A stretch of 5,432 nucleotides of DNA from Candidatus Cloacimonadota bacterium. Lineage in GTDB: Bacteria > Cloacimonadota > Cloacimonadia > Cloacimonadales > TCS61. The DNA is taken from contig JABIME010000284.1 in the NCBI GenBank assembly GCA_018654125.1, positions 1 to 5,432 on the forward strand. The letters are read 5' to 3'. Below, piece after piece: positions 1 through 4,182 of this stretch; position 1 is the first letter of the stretch, and each line of letters opens with the position of its first letter. The translations under genes were made by a program, and so were the position numbers. Under the pieces are notes generated by a model that was not told the DNA's origin, did no database searches, and saw only the letters and a program-made list of their open reading frames with translations.

Positions 1-187
1 CAGATCTTGCTTTTCTTAGTAATCCTATCCCCTCTACCGTAATTTCATCAAAGATAAAGATTAATGAGATAAATAAGATTATTAATGAAGTTACAGCTCC
101 TTTTTTAAAAGTAATCTTTCTTGTAAATGAATAATAAATTGCAAATACCATTGCACAAAAAGCTAGAAAATAGCCTATAAATTGCAT
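1..187 (-). CDS. Small hypothetical membrane protein, 3' end cut by window edge
   Basis: Sixty-two codons are visible from an ATG at 187-185, open to the left edge with no stop, so the C-terminus lies outside the window. The protein begins MQFIGYFLAFCAMVF and has two hydrophobic stretches: about residues 3-20, then a short basic loop (FTRKITFKKG), then about residues 31-47. An acidic and then basic segment follows (FDEITVEG, LLRKARS). This suggests a small two-helix inner-membrane protein. The start is well supported by an SD, AAGGAGGGAG, at 198-189, four bases from the ATG, and by a promoter just upstream. I do not recognise a family and no function can be assigned. It lies downstream of the PH-domain gene on the same strand, but the 99-bp gap and its own promoter suggest it can be transcribed separately. 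Confidence 0.7.
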   Translation of the reverse strand, partial: MQFIGYFLAFCAMVFAIYYSFTRKITFKKGAVTSLIILFISLIFIFDEITVEGIGLLRKARS

Positions 188-188
188 A

Positions 189-198
189 CTCCCTCCTT
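189..198 (-). promoter_or_regulatory. Strong Shine-Dalgarno site of the left-edge small membrane protein gene
   Basis: On the minus strand the sequence reads AAGGAGGGAGT and then ATG. The AGGAGG core is four bases from the start codon. It fixes the ATG at 187-185 as the start and supports this short, truncated frame as a real gene. Confidence 0.75.
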
Positions 199-223
199 AC
201 TTCTAATCATAAGTACAAACTGT

Positions 224-232
224 ATTATACCA
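224..232 (-). promoter_or_regulatory. Extended -10 promoter (TGGTATAAT) for the left-edge small membrane protein gene
   Basis: The minus strand reads TGGTATAAT, a perfect TATAAT preceded by the TGN extension. Sixteen bases upstream is TTGTTG (251-246), a weak -35 with three of six consensus bases; an extended -10 promoter tolerates a poor -35. Initiation would be expected near 217, giving a leader of about 30 nt that carries the SD at 198-189. This is a sequence match only. In AT-rich DNA chance matches are common, but the position, TGN extension and leader length all agree. Confidence 0.6.
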
Positions 233-235
233 ATG

Positions 236-251
236 TTGTTGTGTACAACAA
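236..251. promoter_or_regulatory. Near-palindrome TTGTTGT-AC-ACAACAA over the -35/spacer: possible operator
   Basis: On the minus strand two 7-bp arms, TTGTTGT and ACAACAA, are perfect inverted repeats around a 2-bp centre. The element covers the presumed -35 hexamer and part of the spacer of the extended -10 promoter at 224-232, a typical place for a repressor dimer to bind. With a 2-nt loop it is unlikely to act as an RNA hairpin. No regulator gene is in the window, and the low-complexity composition means it could be chance. Confidence 0.3.
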
Positions 252-286
252 ACAACTTGCTTATTAGTTCGATATGGCAAATCGAG

Positions 287-886
287 TTACATCACTTTCC
301 CCTTTTCTAAAATATTACTTATTTTTTTCAATTCGACCAAGATGCTCTCCAAAGCATTTTCATTAACTTTTGGTGGCTCAGAGATCTCTTTAGTTAATGA
401 TCTGGATTCTGTAAGATCTGATCTTAATTTTTCATGCAACTTATTCCAGTTTATAAGTCCTGCAAGCTTTCCTTCATAGCCAGTTTGATTTTGAGATTGT
501 CCTGCAGTTTGAATTTTGATCGAGCCAATTCCCAACCATCTATCATACAATGTTCTTTCCAACATAAAATCTGTAACCATTCTAAAAGGAATATTCTGGT
601 TGATCTTTGTTAGTATTCCTTTGTTTATTACGATCTTATCACTTTCTATAAAGTAAGATAAATTTTTGATCCATAAGATCATAATTGGTGCAGTTATTAT
701 CCACATCAAAATAATTGCAAGAAACACAATTCTCCAAAGATAAAAAGAAAACTGAGCAAAATCTACACTACTATCTAAAGCTGGGATGATGTGTAATAGT
801 CCTGCGAAAATTACAATTACAAATGATAATGTAGTAAGTGTTAACCACCCTTTTGTGATCAGCTTTTTGTCTGGTCTAATTTCCAT
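287..886 (-). CDS. Bacterial PH-domain (DUF304/YdbS-like) membrane protein
   Basis: This 199-residue protein has two membrane segments (about 17-37 and 52-73) followed by a cytosolic domain at about 76-157. That domain carries the hallmarks of the bPH2/DUF304 family: a short first strand and turn (SYFIESDKIVINKGILTK), then IPFRMVTDF, an R-rich segment ending in WLGIGSIKIQTAG, and a closing LAGLINW. The tail from about 177 to 197 (ENALESILVELKKISNIL) looks like a short amphipathic or coiled-coil helix, as often seen in this family. YdbS/YdbT-type proteins are inner-membrane proteins of poorly defined function, so no specific role is claimed. The ATG at 886-884 has an excellent SD (AGGAGGAG, five bases from its core). 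The first 28 bp overlap the 3' end of the rarD-like gene in another frame, which points to translational coupling. The TAA stop is at 289-287, with no convincing terminator after it. Confidence 0.85.
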   Translation of the reverse strand: MEIRPDKKLITKGWLTLTTLSFVIVIFAGLLHIIPALDSSVDFAQFSFYLWRIVFLAIILMWIITAPIMILWIKNLSYFIESDKIVINKGILTKINQNIPFRMVTDFMLERTLYDRWLGIGSIKIQTAGQSQNQTGYEGKLAGLINWNKLHEKLRSDLTESRSLTKEISEPPKVNENALESILVELKKISNILEKGKVM

Positions 887-1755
887 TTTCTCCTCCTGTT
901 TACTACAATATTATTTATTGTGTAAATTATTAAGGCCACCCACACAAATGAAAATCCAATTAAATTACTTCTACTTAAATCTTCTTTGAAAATAAACAAT
1001 CCAATAAATAACTGCAATGTAGGAGCTATATATTGCAAAATTCCCAAAGTAGTTAATTCTATCCTGCGAGCTGCTGTTGCAAATAATATTAGTGGAATAG
1101 AGGTAGCAACTCCTGCAAAAAATAGATAGAAATTTTTTGTAAGTGAAACATGCCCGAACGAACCAATTCCTTTGATCTCAAAATATATCAACATTGCTGT
1201 TGCAGGTAGGAATAGTAATAGCGTTTCAAAGGTAAGACCCTGTATAGAATTCAGTACAGCTTGTTTCCTTAAAAGTCCGTAGATACTAAAAGAACCTGCT
1301 AATACCAATGCAACCCACGGAACTGAACCATAAACAATTATGGTGTAGATAATTCCAATAAAAGCAAGTGAAATCGCTATCCAACTCCATCTATCGGGAC
1401 GTTCCCTTAAAAAGAACACACCTAACATTACACTGAGTAAAGGATTTATAAAATATCCTAAGCTTGCTTCAATTGTTCTTCCATTATTAACTGCCCAAAT
1501 ATACGTGAACCAATTGGCAGAAAGCAAAACGGATGTTGTAAAAAAAGTTATAACCGTTCTCTTATTTTTAAATGCACTTTTTAGCCAGTTAAAGTTTTTC
1601 CTGACGATCTGAATAAATAGAAGAAATACAAGTGACCATGATATGCGATGGCAAAGAATTTGAAAGGCAGGAACATCTTCCAGAATTTTCCAGAAAAGAG
1701 GAAGAAGTCCCCAAAGCACATAAGCTCCTATTGCAAATAAAGCACCTTTACTCAC
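859..1755 (-). CDS. rarD: RarD-type EamA/DMT-family permease
   Basis: The 298-residue protein is the usual length for RarD and about ten hydrophobic helices can be traced. Family landmarks appear in order: AYVLWGLLPLFWK (11-23), ILCHRISWSL (33-42), NWFTYIWAVNNGRTIEASLG (81-100) followed by YFINPLL, LRERPDRWSWIA (116-127), PWVALVLAGSFSIYGLLRK (146-164), TSIPLILFATAARRIELTTL (218-237) followed by GILQYIAPTLQ, and a basic cytosolic tail (RRRKWK). RarD proteins are drug/metabolite-superfamily inner-membrane permeases, originally named for a chloramphenicol-sensitivity phenotype; the physiological substrate is not settled. The start is GTG at 1755-1753, chosen because TAAGGAG sits five bases upstream; the nearby ATG at 1757 is out of frame and runs straight into TGA. 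The gene begins nine bases after the propeller/MORN gene ends and overlaps the PH-domain gene by 28 bp, so it is the middle member of a tight operon. Confidence 0.92.
   Translation of the reverse strand: MSKGALFAIGAYVLWGLLPLFWKILEDVPAFQILCHRISWSLVFLLFIQIVRKNFNWLKSAFKNKRTVITFFTTSVLLSANWFTYIWAVNNGRTIEASLGYFINPLLSVMLGVFFLRERPDRWSWIAISLAFIGIIYTIIVYGSVPWVALVLAGSFSIYGLLRKQAVLNSIQGLTFETLLLFLPATAMLIYFEIKGIGSFGHVSLTKNFYLFFAGVATSIPLILFATAARRIELTTLGILQYIAPTLQLFIGLFIFKEDLSRSNLIGFSFVWVALIIYTINNIVVNRRRKWKLDQTKS
890..897 (-). promoter_or_regulatory. Shine-Dalgarno of the PH-domain gene, embedded in the rarD-like coding sequence
   Basis: AGGAGGAG lies just before the ATG at 886. In the rarD-like frame the same bases encode the end of the Arg-Arg-Arg-Lys-Trp segment near its C-terminus. 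Ribosomes finishing rarD therefore pass over the ribosome binding site and stop 28 bp inside the next gene, which is consistent with coupled translation. Confidence 0.75.
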
Positions 1756-1760
1756 ATAAG

Positions 1761-1766
1761 CTCCTT
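1761..1766 (-). promoter_or_regulatory. Shine-Dalgarno of the rarD-like gene, overlapping the upstream stop codon
   Basis: The minus strand reads TAAGGAG-CTTAT-GTG. The TAA (1767-1765) ends the propeller/MORN gene and its last two bases are the first two of the AAGGAG motif. Five bases then separate it from the GTG at 1755. This decides the start of the rarD-like gene and links its translation to the gene before it. Confidence 0.75.
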
Positions 1767-4119
1767 ATTTCTTTTCCATATTTTTTTGATATTTTTCCCA
1801 CCATTTTTTATAATATTTTACTTTTGGATTAAAATCAGTTACAGAACACTCTGTTGGAGGATATTTCCCATCGATAAAACCTTGAATCATATACATTGCT
1901 TCACGACCTATTGTAGACATCTCACCTTCTGGCCAATGCAAGCTTTCTGTTGATACCACAGGAGCACACTCTTTTTTAGATTCGATCTTATTCATTAGAT
2001 AGTTTAAACACATTTTTAATGCCCAATTGTCTGCAGAAATATGAGGAACGATAACAGGTTCTACACTAGCTTTTTCTAACATTTTAATTAAGTTAGTTGG
2101 GAAAATTTTCTTCAGGTTAATTGGTTTTTGACTCTTTCCATTCTTATAGTAAATGTTATTTATAAATTCAGTATTCAGATATACTTTCCATAAACCATTC
2201 CGTTTCCCATTCACATACTCACCCTCATATCTTTTATTCTTAATTGTCTCAATCCAGAAACCTATATGCAAACCATTTTCATAATTCCCTTTTCTAATCA
2301 AAATATCATTATCCCAAACTTCTTCCAAACCGTTCTTTTCTTTATCAAAATATTCTCGCTCTTCTTTTAGTTTTCCATGATTATATATTCGTATTTTACC
2401 AGCATAAACACTAGGAAATTCAGAGATCATTTTTCCTTCAAATTGAAGTGTTCCATCTTTGTGGTAATCGCGAACGATACCCTGAGGAACACCATCTTCA
2501 TATTCTGCGATACGATAGTATGTTGCATCCTCAGCCAAATTACATTTTTTAAAATTTGCCCACATAAATGTAATCCACTTACCTTGTTTATTACCATTTT
2601 CATTTAATTTGTCTGGTTGTTTAATTGCAGTTGGGAATTTCAATGAATAAATTGATTTCCCATCTGAATTAATATACCTCCCTTCACCTACTCTATTACC
2701 AGTTACATATTTTATTTCGCTATAAGCACCATTTTTATAATCGTAAATTGTATATGAACCGGTTTTTTTATCGTCCCTATATTCAGTCTTTTTTCTGATA
2801 TTACCATTTTCGAGCCAATTAATCCATTCCCCGATTTTCTTATCTTTAGAATAACTCCCCTCATTCCGTTTATTACCATTTTTATAATGCTCGGTATAAT
2901 GACCATTTCTAAAACCATTTTCAAATTTTACCATTGTTTTAATTGAACCATTATCAAAATATGTTTTCCAGATTCCAACCTTTTTGCCAGCAATGAAATC
3001 ACCCTCCAGAATAATCTGACTATTATCATTTGTATATATCCAATGCCTTTCTTCTTGATAATTAACTAAATTCCCTTTTCCTTGAAGAGGGGAGTACTTA
3101 AGATCTGAGTATTGTCCATCTTCACAAATTCCTTCCGGCATGTTTTCTTTGAAATAATTGATATGTAAGAGATTTCCATTTTTAACTTTATATAATCCTT
3201 TACTTGTATAAATAATCAATTCCTCAGATGAATTCAGAAATATTCCGAAAGGTATAGCATAAGCTAAAACCGTTTCTGTAGTAGCTTTTTCATCCTTAAT
3301 ACAAACCAAATCCATTTCATTTTCATCATCCCCGACCTCCAGAATCGCCCAAATAGAATTATTCCAATCTACAATAAAAGTTGAAACATATAAATGGATC
3401 TTCGAAAGATTATATTCTATTTTCTTTAGATTATTATTTTCAATTTTATAGAATGAACCTTCTGAGAATAACCACACAATATTGTCAGGAGTTGTATAAA
3501 TATTAACACTCGAGGCATCATATATAGACCAGATTTCATCAACAAAACAAAATATTGAGTATCCGGAAAACCAAACTTGACCTAATTGATCTACAGCAAT
3601 ATCAAATAGAGGGAATTGAAGTTTAGAAGTATTCTCTTTAGTATACTCTCTCCATTTCTGATCTTTTAAGGAATATATTGCATTCTTAGTAAGAAACCAT
3701 TTTCTTCCTGAAGGAGCAATTGCAGCTTCAATCATCTCATTACTTTTTAGAATTGAATTTGTTTGATTATAAATGTGCCATTCAGAATCATGAAAATGAG
3801 CTATTCCGTTGTTTCGCAACAAAACCCAAATTGAATTTGGATTTTCTATCAATATCTGTTTAAAATTGTATTTTGAATTTGTAGTATCTGAATTTGTAAA
3901 ATAGTAATTTGTTTGTTTTGTTATCGAATTATAATGGATTAATCCACATGCTGTACCTAACCAATGGTTCTCATTAACCTCTGCATATGCAGTTATATAT
4001 TGCTTTTTGAAATATGCAGCCCATTCATTATTTCTTGCAAAAAGTATGTTAGGAACAATTAATAATATACAACAAATTAATATTATGATCCTAGATTTTA
4101 TGATTTTATTCTTTTCTAT
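1765..4119 (-). CDS. Exported beta-propeller / MORN_2-repeat protein, probable AUA start
   Basis: The reading frame is open from just after a TAA at 4125-4123 to the TAA at 1767-1765; from the codon at 4119 it encodes 784 residues. The N-terminus is a classic signal peptide: MEKNKIIKSR, a hydrophobic core (IIILICCILLIVPNI) and LFA before the likely cleavage at residue 28/29. Residues ~30-330 resemble two-component-regulator propeller blades (HWLGTACGLIHYN, SIWVLLRNNGIAHF, KWFLTKNAIYSLKDQKWREY, QVWFSGYSIFCF). Residues ~370-665 hold about ten MORN_2/YwqK-type repeats (GIWKTYFDNGSIK, GEWINWLENGNIR, GLWKVYLNTEF). A helical tail (~667-784) ending in KKWWEKYQ is unassigned. The start is inferred: GGAG at 4129-4126 lies six bases before ATA at 4119-4117, and no ATG, GTG or TTG occurs in frame until TTG at 3852. 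That TTG has no SD and would delete the signal peptide and first blade. The role is probably surface-exposed or periplasmic binding; no enzyme motif is visible. It heads an operon with rarD. Confidence 0.8.
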   Translation of the reverse strand: MEKNKIIKSRIIILICCILLIVPNILFARNNEWAAYFKKQYITAYAEVNENHWLGTACGLIHYNSITKQTNYYFTNSDTTNSKYNFKQILIENPNSIWVLLRNNGIAHFHDSEWHIYNQTNSILKSNEMIEAAIAPSGRKWFLTKNAIYSLKDQKWREYTKENTSKLQFPLFDIAVDQLGQVWFSGYSIFCFVDEIWSIYDASSVNIYTTPDNIVWLFSEGSFYKIENNNLKKIEYNLSKIHLYVSTFIVDWNNSIWAILEVGDDENEMDLVCIKDEKATTETVLAYAIPFGIFLNSSEELIIYTSKGLYKVKNGNLLHINYFKENMPEGICEDGQYSDLKYSPLQGKGNLVNYQEERHWIYTNDNSQIILEGDFIAGKKVGIWKTYFDNGSIKTMVKFENGFRNGHYTEHYKNGNKRNEGSYSKDKKIGEWINWLENGNIRKKTEYRDDKKTGSYTIYDYKNGAYSEIKYVTGNRVGEGRYINSDGKSIYSLKFPTAIKQPDKLNENGNKQGKWITFMWANFKKCNLAEDATYYRIAEYEDGVPQGIVRDYHKDGTLQFEGKMISEFPSVYAGKIRIYNHGKLKEEREYFDKEKNGLEEVWDNDILIRKGNYENGLHIGFWIETIKNKRYEGEYVNGKRNGLWKVYLNTEFINNIYYKNGKSQKPINLKKIFPTNLIKMLEKASVEPVIVPHISADNWALKMCLNYLMNKIESKKECAPVVSTESLHWPEGEMSTIGREAMYMIQGFIDGKYPPTECSVTDFNPKVKYYKKWWEKYQKNMEKK
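2122..3009 (-). repeat. Array of about ten MORN_2 (YwqK-like) protein repeats
   Basis: This part of the propeller/MORN gene encodes successive units of about 22-25 residues with the pattern G-x-W-x-x-[YF]-x-x-N-G-x-[IL]-[KR], followed by a strand such as EGSY, KTEY or EGEY and a [NG]-x-[RK]-x-G turn. Clear units are GIWKTYFDNGSIK, GHYTEHYKNGNKR, GEWINWLENGNIR, GSYTIYDYKNGAY, GIVRDYHKDGTLQ, GFWIETIKNKRYE and GLWKVYLNTEF. Some units are longer or irregular near 2530-2640, where GKWITFMWANFKK lies. At DNA level the units have diverged, apart from recurring ATTACCATTTT-like plus-strand fragments that encode KNGN or ENGN. Such repeats form extended beta-hairpin stacks; the common database label 'antitoxin YwqK' does not by itself imply a toxin-antitoxin system. 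Confidence 0.75.
4036..4119 (-). other. Predicted Sec signal peptide of the propeller/MORN protein
   Basis: The 28 codons from the ATA at 4119 encode a basic n-region (MEKNKIIKSR), a hydrophobic core of about 15 residues and a c-region ending LFA, followed by RNNEW. The last residues fit the A-x-A-like signal peptidase I rule loosely (L at -3, A at -1). The two adjacent cysteines in the core do not sit in a lipobox, so a lipoprotein is unlikely. This segment is only seen if the frame is extended upstream of the TTG at 3852. Confidence 0.75.
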
Positions 4120-4125
4120 GTTTTA

Positions 4126-4129
4126 CTCC
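4126..4129 (-). promoter_or_regulatory. Shine-Dalgarno of the propeller/MORN gene, placing its start at ATA
   Basis: GGAG (within TTGGAG) is followed by six bases, TAAAAC, and then ATA at 4119-4117. The in-frame TAA within the spacer rules out any start further upstream. No ATG lies in any frame within the usual 5-10 base spacing window, so the SD points to the ATA codon, or to an ATG that has mutated or been misread. Confidence 0.55.
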
Positions 4130-4145
4130 AACAATCCAAAATTAT

Positions 4146-4177
4146 TACTTGCTCCACCTACAAAAGTGGAGCAAGTA
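4146..4177 (-). terminator. Perfect 12-bp hairpin after the tldD-family gene: possible terminator or processing hairpin
   Basis: On the minus strand TACTTGCTCCAC and GTGGAGCAAGTA pair perfectly around an 8-nt loop (TTTTGTAG). The stem starts five bases after the TAG at 4185-4183. It is followed by ATAATTTTGG, which has only a short, interrupted run of U in the RNA, so termination may be partial. On the opposite strand it is followed by CATTACTATGC, not a U-tract. Partial readthrough would let tldD transcripts continue into the propeller/MORN gene, for which I found no convincing separate promoter in the 63-bp gap. Confidence 0.5.
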
Positions 4178-4182
4178 CATTA

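Noticed and set aside
265..287. Possible terminator after the PH-domain gene (TCGAT ... ATCGA)
   Set aside because: The stem has only five base pairs around a seven-base loop and is not followed by a U-tract, so it does not qualify.
1632..1832. Other plus-strand open frames (also near 786-989, 2377-2607, 4234-4497, 4639-4872, 4913-5116)
   Set aside because: All lie opposite well-supported minus-strand genes, lack ribosome binding sites and show no recognisable protein pattern.
2712..2924. 70-residue minus-strand frame, rich in repeated Met-Val and Ile-Ile-Lys segments, inside the propeller/MORN gene
   Set aside because: It is an alternative-frame reading of the MORN_2 repeat DNA. Its apparent periodicity comes from the repeat codons, it has no SD and it lies wholly within a well-supported gene.
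3850..3852. TTG as the start of the propeller/MORN protein
   Set aside because: The upstream bases (TTTTAAACAGATA) contain no SD, and the in-frame sequence before it encodes a propeller blade and a signal peptide, so starting here would truncate the protein.
1765..4119. A toxin-antitoxin system, because MORN_2 proteins are often labelled YwqK antitoxin
   Set aside because: No candidate toxin is adjacent, the protein is large and exported, and its neighbours are a permease and a PH-domain protein. The label reflects repeat similarity only.
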